Below the pieces are notes generated by a model, which saw only the letters and a program-made list of their open reading frames with translations, ran no database searches and was not told where the DNA came from. From Calamus simplicifolius (Eukaryota > Streptophyta > Magnoliopsida > Arecales > Arecaceae), in NCBI GenBank assembly GCA_900491605.1, contig UESW01004560.1, positions 409,043 through 473,042 on the forward strand: a stretch of DNA of 64,000 nt, in the 5' to 3' direction. Made by a program: the position numbers and the translations under genes. This document shows positions 1-11,406 of this stretch, piece by piece; position 1 is the first letter of the stretch, and each line of letters opens with the position of its first letter.

Positions 1-477
1 AGGAAGCCGAACTATGGGAGGCTCAGGGAAGCCGAGCTATGGAAGCTCGGAGGGAGCCGAGCTATGGGAAGCTCGGGGAAAGCTGAACCATGGGAGGCTC
101 GGGGAAAGCCGAACCATGGGAGGCTCGGGGAAGCCGAGCTATGGAAGCCCGGAGGAAGTCGAACCATGGGAGGCTCGGAGAAAATGAGCTACAGGAAGCC
201 CGAAGGAAGTAGAGCTATGGGAAGCTCGGAGGGAGCCGAGCTATGGGAAGCTCGGGGAAAGCCGAACCATGGGAGGCTCGGGGAAGCCGAGCTATGGAAG
301 CCCGGAGGGAGTCGAACCATGGGAGGCTCGGGGAAAACGAGCTACAGAAAGCTTGGGGGAAGCCGAGCTACGGGAAGCTCGGGGAAGCCGACCTATGGAA
401 GCCCGGAGAAAACCGAGCTATGGAAGCCCGGAGAGGTCGAACCATGGGAGGCTCGGGGGGGCGCCTGGCCTGACGAA
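1..477 (+). repeat. GAGCTATGG/GCTCGG minisatellite in the upstream LTR
   Basis: Imperfect units of roughly 25-31 bp built on GCCGAGCTATGGAAG and GAACCATGGGAGGCTCGG. A longer period of about 153 bp is visible: the block near 105-202 recurs near 258-353 with few changes, so units amplified in groups. Open frames across this stretch are repeat artefacts in several overlapping frames and are not genes. Confidence 0.8.
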
Positions 478-1371
478 CCATATTAGTTTAGCTTATTCCT
501 CGGAGGCATACCGTAGCGGGCGGAGGGACGGGGTCGGTCTCAGCCCTCTTGCACGATTATCAATGCAATGACGATTCTACCCCCCAACACATGCCCCCCA
601 CTCCCTAGTTCAAAGCGTAGGTTCGGGCGTAGGAGTATAGTTCCAGGTGGCAAGGTCTGAGTGAAAGGGCCTGATTTGACAACCTGCATAATGATGCCCT
701 AATTAATGTTACGCGGCCGCCATGCCTTTACGGGAGTCGTCTCTTTGAGGCAACAGTTGGGGAAGTGCCACATATCAAATCCCGATTTTCACGGCACCGG
801 CGATGGCGGTTCGGGTGTTTGATCAAGGCGCCTTATCTTTCTTTTGGGCAGTTTCCTTTGGGGAAAAGCAAAGTCGTGACAGTGCCATTCCCGTTCGTAG
901 CGCTCCTTTGTTTCTTCTTGGAGAACCTTGTTCCCCTGTTTTCTTTGTAGCCTCGCTCGGCGTTTCTTTCGACCAACAGCATGGTGAGTCCTAGCGACAT
1001 GGCTTTGGAGATTGTTGCTGAGGATTTGGGGAGATAAGCCAGAAATATGGCATTCCCTCGGATATCTCTTGCGGCTGCCGAAGCCCGAGCATAGGGTCTC
1101 GCAAGAACTGGAGCGTGGGATCTTTCTTTATAAGATAGCCTGAAGGCAGGCTTTCAGTTCCCCCTGCATCCCCTAGCGAAGGAGATCATGAGGTTTTACA
1201 AATCTGTCTGACAATGGTGGCTCCTAATAGCTGGCGCAGCATCATGGGTTTATCTCGATGTGCAGCCGGGTTCAGGTAACAGTGACTCTTCCCCTGTTCC
1301 GTGCTTGCTATCATCTGATGTCGGGGAGGAACTCGGAGTGGTCCTATGTCGAACCTTGAAAATCATTCAAG

Positions 1372-3690
1372 ATGATTATGGATAAGCCGTCGTCCTATAA
1401 AGGAGTGGAAGGTCCGATTCTTTATCGCCGAGGGGAACATCGGCTCCGACTTCCCGCGGGATGGGGGAGCTTTGTCAGGGATGTGGAAACGGATCCAGCC
1501 CTGTCTGAACAGGAGAAGGAGGACCTAGAGGTCCTTTGTGATGGCCGAATGTTCTCGGCTAACGACTTACTATCAGAGGAGGCTCTTTTTGCCACCGGGC
1601 TTAGCCCGTCGACGTACACGATAAGTCTTTTTCTTTTTCCCTTCCATTGATTTCACTCGAGCGAGTATATCTCGGTCTGATTGTTTGCCCACTGCGCTTG
1701 CAGCCAAGAGATCTACACTGGCGGCCGTATAAGGAAGGAGTTAGGCAAGCGCCCAAGAGGAACTAGTAGTGTGGAAAGGCATAAGCCTGAGAAGAATGTT
1801 CGTCTTTCTGAAGAGCACTCACCGGAGGCTGGGCGAGTCAAGGTTAGCCCGTGCTCTTTACCATCAAAGAAAGAGGATGTGGGAGAGCCGGCAGTGAGAG
1901 AGGGGTTCCCTCAATCAGGGGAAGAAGCGATAGCCATGTTGGAGGAGCAGAGAGCAGAGGAGGACTCTGGGAAGGTTGCTGAGATCCCTTGTCCTTTGGT
2001 GGTGGAGATAGTGGACAGCTCGGATGAGGCTTCGTGTGCTCATCAGGCAGTGCCCTCTCCTGAGGATGAGTTATTGCTAGGCTCGGCAGAGGTCGGTATC
2101 CTAGGGGTTCCTTCCTCGAGTGAGAAGATGTCTCTAGCCTCGGCGGGAGAACAGGAGGGAGCGATTGCTATTGCCGAGGCGATCGAGGAGGAAACCTCGG
2201 ACGAGGGGAGAGGACGAGATAAGAATCTTTCAGTTGAAGCTTCTCCCACCGAGGTTTTGGGAAAATTGGCGCCTGGGCTGGCCGAGGTATCCAAGAATCT
2301 TAGGCCAGAGTTTTGCTGAAGGAGGCCAGAAGGTTGAAAGCTTCTCAGCCTGAGGTCGCCCGGCCTGGTCCTTCGGACGGGCAGCCCGATGGTTTGGATC
2401 CGGCCATCGAGGCGACGTTCGCTGCCCTGATGAGGTCAGCATTGTATCCGGGTGCGGATCCCTCGGCGAATGAATTTGCGGACCTGGACCTCATCGACGC
2501 CGCGTTTGGTCAGCGGAATGTGGCGAAGGATGTCCATCTTCTCCCTGGAATTGACAACTCCACCCTTATGGGGCTCGCTAGGTCTTACGCTTCTCGAGTA
2601 AGTCGCTATTCTAGAGCAATGGGTGCCTTCTAGGTTGACTTGATTGCGCTTTCTTATCTATGTTTGTTTCACAGAGTGCTTTGATTACTAGGGCACTATG
2701 TTGGCGCTTGAATCTGGCAGCAGGGGCCAGTGCCCAGGCTAAGAAAGTCAGCACTGAGCTCAGATTGCGAGCAGAGGCGTCTGACAAACTTGAGCAGGTT
2801 TGGACGTGCCAACGAGAACTTGGCAAGGGCGAGGGGACTGCATCAGCCCGCCCTCGATGACACATCCAAGTTGAGGCTTGAGGTTGAGGAGCTGTGCGGG
2901 CTCCGGACGAAGTATGACGAAGCATGCTTGGAGCTATTGCATATCAAATCTAGACATGCGGGAGAAATGGAGACTGTTAAAAAACAGTTTGATTAGAGTC
3001 GAGACAGACTGAAGAAAGAAGTTGTCGAGAAGAGAAATCGCTTGAATAGAATGCTCGGCGAGACTGAGGAGAAGATCTGACAGCTACAACATTGTGTTAT
3101 CGCCAGGGATGATAGGATCAAATGGCATCAAGAGAAAATAGCCAAGCTCGATGATGAGCTCTCTCAGTCCAGGGAAGAAGCTATCAGCAGGAAGTCGAGG
3201 ATCAATGACCTCAAGGAAAGGATTGAGCTGGTTAAGGCCGACAAGCTGAGGGCCTTTGGTCGAGGAATTGACTAGGAGATTAGCTCGACATGAGGAAGAG
3301 GTATGATGTCGTCTCTTTAACTTCCCCTATTATCTTATTACTGCACCGGCTAACTCTGTGCTGACAGATGGAGAAGACGAGCCTTGAGGGCTAAGGTCAA
3401 TTAGAAGGCCTACAAGGAGAACTGGCGTCGAGTCATCGGAGGAGCTCGGAGCTCGAAGGGGGGGTCGCTGGGGTTGAAGGGCAACTTGCCCTACTTTGGG
3501 GCGAACAAGATGCGACCTATGCCGAAGCTTTCCAGCTTGGTGCGGAGGAGGCTCGAACTAAAATATCTCAGGAGAACCCAGAATGGGACCTCTCCTTTTT
3601 GGATATTGAACCCTTTGAGGCCTGTACCCCGGAGGCTGAAGAAGCCGAGCATGAAGATATTCAGACATCGATCTCGACGCTATTTTGGGT
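1372..3690 (+). pseudogene. Decayed coiled-coil ORF of the gypsy-type transposon protein kind
   Basis: Several plus-strand blocks read as one broken, intron-bearing protein. Block 1 (1372-1620) has GEHRLRLPAGWGS and a GRMFSANDLLSEEAL motif. Block 2 (1700-2315) is acidic and low complexity. Block 3 (2316-2600) ends in LARSYASR at a GTAAGT donor near 2599, and a TTTCACAG acceptor near 2673 leads into block 4. Block 4 (2674-3290) is heptad-rich coiled coil with frameshifts and stops. Block 5 (about 3475-3680) contains AFQLGAEEARTKI then PEWDLSFLD. Long coiled coils with such a tail are common in proteins annotated as putative gypsy-type transposon in plants; that link is from general knowledge. 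Function unknown. Confidence 0.5.
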
Positions 3691-4894
3691 TTTAGTGAGG
3701 CTGCGGCTCCTGAAGGACATTCTCAACTTCCCGTGAAGGGAACAATGACTTTTGAAGTGGGCGAAACAAGCCAAGCCCCCTCCAATGTTACCAAAGATGC
3801 TGCTGGGACCGATCCGGTCCCTGATCCTTGAGGGTCACCCATGTATTTTTTGCTTCTCGGATTTGTAGTCTGGTCGAAATTTCTGATGGACGGACCTTTC
3901 GTCTTCATTTGTTTGCCTTTTTGGCTAATCTTTTATCTCAAGTTTTCTTCCGACTGTGAATAAATTATAACTCATTTGCGCTCTTTAGTCAGTCTAGTTC
4001 AGACTTAAATAAACATCTCGGTCGAGGCCGAGGTATAGAATGGCCCGGCGCTATCGAGGAATATAGTTCTGGTCTCGCTCGGGGCGGGTAAGGGAGTTTG
4101 TCCTACCGAAGTATTGGATAGTTCGACTTGAAATGGCCGAGAATTGCAGGGGTATCCTGGTTAGAGTCGAGGTTAGATAGTTCGGCTTGCTTGAAGTGGA
4201 GAAATGGGCATACTTTCAGCCGAGGTACACGAAGTAGTTTTGTTGAAGAGAATTTCGCCCTTGTCAGGGGCATTCACTTCGTTGGCCTTTTCCAATGCAG
4301 GTCCTTTTAGCGTATGTGACAAGCAATCGATCGCCATTGGATGGCATTGTTTTTGGAGGGGATTTCTCAGGCCTGCCCGTATCTCAATGATCTACAGCTG
4401 ATCTCATGCATTTAAGGTTTTCGATTCGAGATCAGGGGGAGATCCTTACCTTTCATCACGGCTTGAGAAACGCGTTTGGCGTGCTCCAAGAAATAATTCT
4501 TTTCTTCTGCCCTTCCACGTAGCAATGGGGTGTGCTGTTTCAAATTTTGGGGGCTTATTTGCCTATAAATTGGGGAGAACGGGTAGTGTTAGGCTATCTC
4601 TTAGGACTTTGTTCTCCTGTGGAAGTTATCATGATGTCTATGTATCTGAGGTTGAGAGTGGAGAGACTAAGTTCTCCTTTTGCGAGTCGACTTCTCTCAG
4701 ATAGCTGGAGTGATGAAGAAGCCACTGAGGAGCAGCCCATCCTCAAAAGAGGAGTTTCGGAGATCATATGGAAAGCACACGGGAGGTCCGTGGAGATTAT
4801 ATGGGGAGCGCCCGTATGCGCTCCCTATGTGTCCTTTGCCACTTGCCATGGGGACCGTCGGAAATGCAAAGTATGCATATCCCCATGGCACGAT

Positions 4895-5146
4895 GAATAG
4901 CTCAGCTAGGACCGAGGTATGGTGGATAGCTCAGCTGGCAAGACACGGCGAATAGCTCGGCTGGCGAGGCACGGTGAATAGCTCGGCTGGCAAGGCATAT
5001 TGAATAGCTCGGTTAGGACCGAGGTATGGTGGATAGCTTGGCTGGCAAGACACGGCGAATAGCTCGGCTGGCGAGGCACGGTGAATAGTTCGGCTGGCAA
5101 GGCATGGTGAATAGCTCGGTTAGGACCGAGGTATGGTGGATAGCTC
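4895..5146 (+). repeat. GAATAGCTCGGCTGG minisatellite with 107-bp higher-order period
   Basis: Subunits of about 27 bp (GAATAGCTCGGCTGGCAAGG with variants) are grouped into blocks of four. The marker ACCGAGGTAT recurs at 4911, 5018 and 5125, an exact 107-bp spacing. It shares the AGCTCGG core with the array at the other end of the element but not its unit sequence. Confidence 0.85.
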
Positions 5147-5246
5147 ATTTCTAGCAGGATTTGCATAGCGAGTGAGAGCCAGGATTCAGGGTTGATCCTA
5201 ACCTCTTGCACAATTATTAACGCGATGGCGATTTCACCCCTCAACA

Positions 5247-5610
5247 GGAACCAATATATTATCATGAAAATAATGAAGTAAATCATGATCGACACATAAA
5301 TACTTTAGTCATTGCTCCACGGTCCAGATGAGGGTAAGGCTCTTCCACACCTTACGGTCTCTTTCAGCGATGGTGTAAACTTTCTCGTCAAGACCCAGTG
5401 TAGAGACCTTTCTATTTTTATATTTCTTTATGCCTTATCTGTCCTTCATAGAGGGCGCTTTAAACGGATATGGTTGAGGGATTCTTATCTTAATCGTGAA
5501 TTCAAATTCAAAATTTGAATTCACGTAATCCCTCAATATCAGAATATAGGACCACCTTAATCCACCTTAATCGTATCTAATCGATACGCTTAATGGAGAA
5601 AAAACCAATA
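5247..5610 (-). repeat. 3' LTR of split copia element (outer end truncated)
   Basis: Matches 24129-24494 almost throughout, including a palindromic GTGAATTCAAATTCAAAATTTGAATTC-like segment near 5498-5524. The inner end is CCAATA at 5605-5610 (CCAACA in the partner). The outer 39 bases present in the partner are missing, replaced at 5246/5247 by the CAACA end of the preceding element. Confidence 0.88.
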
Positions 5611-5625
5611 TTCTCCCACTTGACC
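5611..5625 (-). other. Polypurine tract of split copia element
   Basis: On the minus strand the bases next to the 3' LTR read GGTCAAGTGGGAGAA, the AAGTGGGAG tract typical just before copia 3' LTRs. It would prime plus-strand DNA synthesis. Bases between it and about 5925 are AT-rich tail with no ORF. Confidence 0.75.
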
Positions 5626-5925
5626 CGTATATTCTATTACTATAGTAAGAAACATAATACATGAATCATGGCAATAGGTCATCTTAAAATCAAATATTAT
5701 TTACCATGTATCATAATGTATTATATTTCCTAAACATAAACCTATATAACTTAATGAATAAACCCTATGTTTATTCTAGGTTCAACTTAATGATGCTCAT
5801 CACAAATAAATGTGTACACTAAATAATTGAATGTGAAAAAATCACAACCATAAAAGAGTTTCATTGTACAAGTAGTTGTCTATGCAACTAAATTATATTA
5901 TGGGACAAACTCCCATTCGTACCAT

Positions 5926-7250
5926 ATGATTCTTAAAATTCTTAATTGGCATGCCTTTAGTCAAGGATCAGCTATCATCAATTCAGTGCTAACATGTTCT
6001 ATGACCACTTTTTTTTTAACACGTTCTTTTATGGCTAAATACTTAATGTCGATGTGTTTACTTCGACTACCACTCTTGTGGTTTTTTAGCCAAAAATACA
6101 GCAGCTGAATTGTCATAGTACAATTTAATTGGCCTAGCAATAGAATCAACAATTCTAAGCCCTAAGATGAAACTCTTCAATTATACACCATGCGATATAG
6201 CCTCAAAACAAGCTTGCATAATAGAGGTAGCAGTCAGCTATGTACCTCATGACCTTTTAGCAGCTCTCAAGTGGTCTAAACCTGGATTACTCTGATATCT
6301 CCCCAACATCCCAACTGCAAATGCTATGTCAGGCCTTGTACAGACCTGAGCATACATCAAGCTACCAACAGCTGAGGCATATGGAGTGTTTTTTATTTCC
6401 TCCCTCTCAAAGTCATTCCTTGGGCACTGATTCAAATTGAATCTATCACCCTTGACTATGGGAGCTATACTCGGTGAACAATTTTTTATCTGAAATCTCA
6501 CTAAAATTTTGTTGATATAGGTTTCTTGAGATAGACCTAAAACACCTCGAAGTCTGTCTCTCTAAATTTTAATGCCAATGACATAAGAGGCATCACCCAT
6601 ATCTTTCATGTCAAAATTATTAGAGAGAAATTATTTCACTTCATGCAACATACCTTTATTATTGGTTGCAAGTAAAATATAGTCTACATATAGATCAGAA
6701 AATAAATTTTGCTTCCACTGACCTTTTGTTATATACATTGATTCATGATGTTCTCTATAAATCCAAATGAAGAAATCACATCATGAAATTTTAAGTACCA
6801 TTGTTGAGAGGCTTGTTTCATCCATATATAGATCTCTTAAGCTTGCATACTAATTGCTCATTATTATTAGAGGAAAAACCTTTAGGTTGTTTCATATAAA
6901 CCTCTTCCTCTAGATCTCCATTGAGAAATGTAGTTTTCACATCCATTTGTTGCAACTTTAAATCAAAATGCACAATAAGTGCCATGATTATGCGGAAGAA
7001 ATCTTTCTTTGATACAGGAGAAAATGTCTCATATACGCAACAAGTGCCATGATTATGTGGAAGGAATCTTTCTTAGATATAGGAGAAAATGTCTCCTTAT
7101 AATCAATTCCCTCCCTTTGAGTGAATACCTTAGCAACGAGCCTTACCTTATATCGCTCAATGTTGCCTAACGAGTCTTTCTTGGTCTTAAAGACCCATTT
7201 ACAGCCAACGGCTTTTGCTCCATTTGGCAACTCAACAAGATCCTAGACTC
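5926..7250 (-). pseudogene. Copia reverse transcriptase and RNase H remnant
   Basis: The block ending near 6988 begins with GAKAVGCKWVFKTKKDSLG and RLVAKVFTQREGIDY, the start of a copia RT. Block 6247-6501 has YASAVGSLMYAQVCTRPDIAFAVG, the RT/RNase H junction. Block 5926-6152 contains YDNSAAVFLAKNHKSGSRSKHID and ADPLTKGMP, the C-terminal RNase H. Expected sequence between LDHLRAAK (near 6255) and the region around 6235 is missing, so the central RNase H has been deleted; stops occur throughout. Not functional. Confidence 0.85.
6972..7098 (-). repeat. 67-bp tandem duplication inside copia RT
   Basis: A segment reading CAATAAGTGCCATGATTATG followed by GGAGAAAATGTCTC (about 6972-7031) is repeated from about 7039 with several substitutions. 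It interrupts the RT frame and is a local duplication after insertion or during replication. Confidence 0.8.
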
Positions 7251-7677
7251 CATAACTGCCATAGAATTCATATCATCTTTCATAGCATCATACCATAAAT
7301 TGGATTCCTTACAATTCATGGCTTATGAAAATGTTTCAGGATCATTTTCGGCTCCAATGTTATAGTCCGACTCTTGAAGATACAATATAGTCACTAAAAA
7401 TTGCTAATTTCTTTTCTCTTGTAGATCTTCTTAATGTTGTAACAACCTCCTCTGGAGGAGTTGATTGTTCAACTATCTCTAGTAACTCATGAGAGACTAG
7501 ATCTACCAATTTTTATCAGCAAATTATAAAATTTCAATGACTGGTTGTATAATGCCCGTTTGATCTTGAGGGGCACTATGAACGATAATCAGTCTGTCAC
7601 TTGAAGTGGAAGGTTGAGCATCAAAATGTTTTCTTTCAGGAATCATGCTCTACAATTGATCACTCCTACTGATCAAG

Positions 7678-10597
7678 TGTAACATCTTGAAAACCTTGTA
7701 ATTTATGGCATTTTCATTTGAAATGAAAGTCAGAAAGTTTCCGTGAAATATGGGTGTGTTGGCCTTTTGATAAATGTAAAGAAAAGAAATTTTGGAGTAA
7801 ATAAGTATTTCTGAATGTTAATGAGTTTGATTTAAGAAATTGAGAGACTTAAGTTTAATGAGTTTAAATCACAAGAAAAATCAAGTTTAGTTTGAGTTTT
7901 ATCCTAAAATGATGTTTTTAGTGGTTGGAGTTGACACTATCAGAGTGGAGTCGACTCCGGCACGGTTTTAAACTTTCGGCACGCTTTGGAGTCGACACCT
8001 GCAGAGCTGGAGTCGACCCCTACTTTTCTGGAGTCGACCCTACTTTTCTGGAGCCGACACCTATTTCTACTAGAGTCGACTTTAAATCTGTTGGAGCCGA
8101 CTCCAAGACCGCAGGTTTTTCTGAGTTAAATCTTGAGAATTTCATATTTAATCCGTTTCAAGTCCGATTTGGATGCCGTTTGAACCGTTGGATTTCTAAA
8201 ATCGAGTTCTTCAAGCTGGTAAAGTCTTTTCTTAGAAATGTTATATAAAAGTATCGATTTAAGTGAAAAATGATGATCTGGCCTATAAATCGATTAAAAA
8301 ATGCTATATCAAGGCAAAATGGGAAAAGGCTTTGATGTTAATTGCTAATTATGTTAAGGGCAACTTGGGAAAGAAAATCTAAGGGCAAAATATCATGGTT
8401 ATAAGTGAGCCACGTGTTTTTTCAAAAAGCGTGCGTTAAGAGTGTTTGAGGGCAAAAGGGGAATTTGGCATGCCTTAACCCTTAAGTTTCCAATGACTTG
8501 GTCCCCAAGTCATTAGAGAAAAAGGGAAACGTGGGTTCAGCCAGAGAAAAGAAGAAAGAAAGAAAGAGAGAAAGAAGAGGAGAAGAGAGAGGAAGAGAAG
8601 AAGAAGAAAAAGGAGGAAGAAAAAAAAGGGAAAGGGAAGCTTGGGGTTTGTGCTCGACTCCAAATAAGCTATAGCTTCCCTAGATCTTGTATGACTTTAG
8701 ATTTTCTTAGATTATTGTATTTTGAGGTAATAGTAGAAGTAATCTTGAGTAGAGAAAGGGTGGAAGAAAATAATGAGATATTAGAGGATAGATCATGTAT
8801 GCATACATGGTTCATGGGAAAACCTCGTGTGGAGGTAATCCTAATAGCTATCGTATCTGTATGTTGACGTAGGTCAAGAGGGATATTCCAGGGAGCCGGA
8901 ATACCAAAGTTGAGTACCAGTCGAGGAGTAACCTACTAAGGTGAGTGGGTTTCTCATCTAACCATGAGAAGTTAATTTGAGCTAGTATAATGAGATTAAT
9001 ACCTAGTTATGGTATGTTATGTTTAGCAGAGTATTATGTATTTTAAATATGAAAAATGAGAACCTATATGATATTCTGATAAATGAGTTTTGAGCATGAG
9101 TTTAAGCATAAAGAAATAAGCATGAGTTTCGAGCATGAGTTTTGAGCATAAACACATAAGCATGAGTTTCGATGAGGGGATTTTTAATATATACATGGCA
9201 TATTTGCATGATAAAGCTTTACAAATGATGTATGTATCATACTGAGCATCAGGCAGCTAGGGGGCTGATCACCCTTTAGACTGTACTATAGCATGAGCAT
9301 TGCAACTGCTATCGAGCCGGCACCTCCTTGCGAACAAATCGTACGATGAACCCCAGAATCAGGGGTGAGTGCACGCTGAACCAGACCAGTGGGACTGGTT
9401 GTGAGCAGCCCGTGGGGGCATGAATCATAGCTCAGTGGAGCTGATTACTATACATAGCCCGTGGGGGCAGAGAGAAAACCCGAGGTTCCAGGGTTAAGGA
9501 ACAAAGCACTTTGCCAGGTGAACTGTACGGGTAAGGGGTGCTATTTGTGCGGGGATCCTGTTGCTAGTCAAGCACCCGATGAGAGTACACCTATAGAAGG
9601 GCGACTGTAGGGTGGTACCTCAGAGGTATTATACATACAGCCCAGCATCATGAGATCTAAAAGCATATGTTGTGATATAAAAAGGGCCAATGGGCCAAAT
9701 AGTTATCCCGAGAGGGAGAGCTTACTTGAGATGCCAGTGGGCAAGCAAATCCCGATGGGAATCTGGGTTGTAGATAAAGAATGCATATCTTCATATTGTA
9801 ATGCATGGATTTTTATCTTAATGAGTTATCTTTCAGTGAAAAGTTATTATAGAGTATTTCAGTACTGATATGTTATTTGAAGAATAAGCTACATTTTATT
9901 TTATCTGATATCATGTTAAAAATATACTTTGAGTTGTACAAGCTAAATAGTATCAGCATACGATTGAAAATAAGAGGTTATGGTTCTCTATTTCTCCATA
10001 GTTATATGGTTATCCAGTCACTGGGACTTAGGTCTCATCCCTCTATGATTTAAATGTTCTTTCAGATCAGTGAGTATTTCTGCCAGGATCACAAGATAAG
10101 CAGGACAGAACCCTTAGCTGGTGAAGCTTGCTTGGATGCAAGGGTGTATAAATGCTAGCCTTGTGTTTTGAGAGAGTGTGGTTTGATATTTGTATTTTGT
10201 ATATGTGTATGTGTACAGTGAGATGTAATGATGTTTTAGACCTTTTTGGATATGAATACGAGACTTATGTTTTGGAGAAAATTATGAGCATGATGTGTGC
10301 ACTTAGGATTTTGATGTCGATTGTGAATGTGATCTTGTAAACTGCCTGAGGAATGTCATGAAAATATTATCTGAGCAGGTTGATGCTTAGTATTGATTGA
10401 GTGATTTGTGTATATAATTGAGATGAAAATGAAAAGTTTTTAACAGGATGTGATTTCGTGTGTCTGCCACTTATGATAATTAGTTGGGGTTCTCTAGCTC
10501 TTTATGGAGCGCTACATAAAGACTAGTAAAACTCTATCCGATTACCCAAGTGTGCAGGTGTGCTGTCGGTAGCCCCAGAGAGGAGGGGGAGCTGACA
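7678..10597 (+). mobile_element. Solo LTR, 2.9 kb, probably gypsy (Tekay/Del-like), TSD TCAAG
   Basis: Begins TGTAACATCTTG, ends GGGGGAGCTGACA, and is bounded by a perfect 5-bp duplication TCAAG at 7673-7677 and 10598-10602. It interrupts the host copia between integrase and RT: on the minus strand the host frame reads VESRNAKFLEND directly outside the right border. There is no internal coding domain and only one LTR copy, so it is a solo LTR left by recombination between two LTRs. A TGTAACAYC start with LTR length near 3 kb is common in Tekay/Del-type chromoviruses, so the lineage is inferred. It includes a purine-rich GAAAGAAAGA tract near 8550-8640. Open frames inside it look spurious. Confidence 0.88.
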
Positions 10598-10639
10598 TCA
10601 AGTCATTCTCAAGAAATTTGGCATTCCTTGATTCCACAA

Positions 10640-11406
10640 TCCTAGTTATGTGAGATGGACAGTAAAATCTATATCCCTTGGACCTCTCGGCATATCCAAC
10701 AAAATACCACTAATGGTCCTAGGGTCCAACTTTTCTCTTATGGATTGTATACTCTCACTTCACATGGGCATCCCCATACGCGTACATGTCGCAAACTTGG
10801 TTTCCAACATTTAAATAACTCAAATGGCATTTTAGAAACAGCCTTGGTTGGAACCCGATTCAATATGTACACAGCTGTTTGAGAGCTTCGATCCACAAGG
10901 ACTTAGGTAGCTTGGAGCTGCTAATCATGCTCCTCACCATGTCCATCAATGTTCGATTCCTTCTTTCTACTACACCATTCTGATCAGGTGAGCCAGGTAA
11001 ACTATATTGGACAATAATCCCATGTTCTTGAAGGAACTTCGCAAATGGACCAGGCATTTATCCATCTTCTGTGTATCTCCCATAATACTCACCTCTCTAT
11101 CAGATCTCACAATTTGATTTGTTTTCCACATTGTGTCTCTACTTCTACCTTGAATACCTTAAAGGCATCTAATGCTTCGTTCTTATTATGAAGTAAGTAG
11201 AGATACATAAATCGTGAGTAGTCATCAATGAAGTAGATAAAGTATTTTAGACCATGAAAATCCATATTCGGATAACAAATGTCCGTGTGTATGATCTCTA
11301 ATAGGTCTGAACTCCTTTTGGCACCTTTCTTTGACTTATTGGTCTGCTTGCCCTTAATGCAGTCCACACAAGTATCTATTGGGAATTGTATCCTAAAGCC
11401 AATCAT
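10640..11406 (-). pseudogene. Copia integrase (interrupted by nested element)
   Basis: Minus-strand blocks read CVDCIKGKQTNKSK (GAG-pre-integrase end), HTDICYPNMDFHGLKYFIYF and IDDYSRFMYLYLL (integrase core with catalytic Asp), then YSLPGSPDQNGVVERRNRTL (catalytic Glu region) and KFLQEHGIIVQ. The reading frame is broken near 11070. The nested copia entered just upstream, at 11372-11376. Bases 10603-10860 continue as degraded coding sequence (GYAERSKGYR-like) to the solo-LTR border. Confidence 0.88.

Larger units (their letters stand above)
1..5246 (+). mobile_element. LTR-type, probably non-autonomous element, 5' end outside window
   Basis: The two ends share a terminus: a GCACRATTAT-like block followed by CCCC(C/T)CAACA closes at 589 and again at 5246, as expected for two LTR 3' ends finishing in CA. 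Between them lies a decayed plus-strand ORF with introns (1372-3690). Bases 590-1371 are a leader with no recognisable gene. Bases 3700-4890 are non-coding and include a TATAAATT box near 4563, so the downstream LTR promoter is probably there. No reverse transcriptase, integrase or protease motif was seen, so the element would depend on another for movement. The upstream LTR start lies outside the window and its length is unknown. The superfamily is uncertain. Confidence 0.55.

Noticed and set aside
7925..8248. 107-codon frame inside the solo LTR
   Set aside because: It is made from GGAGTCGAC-type short repeats and has no known domain.
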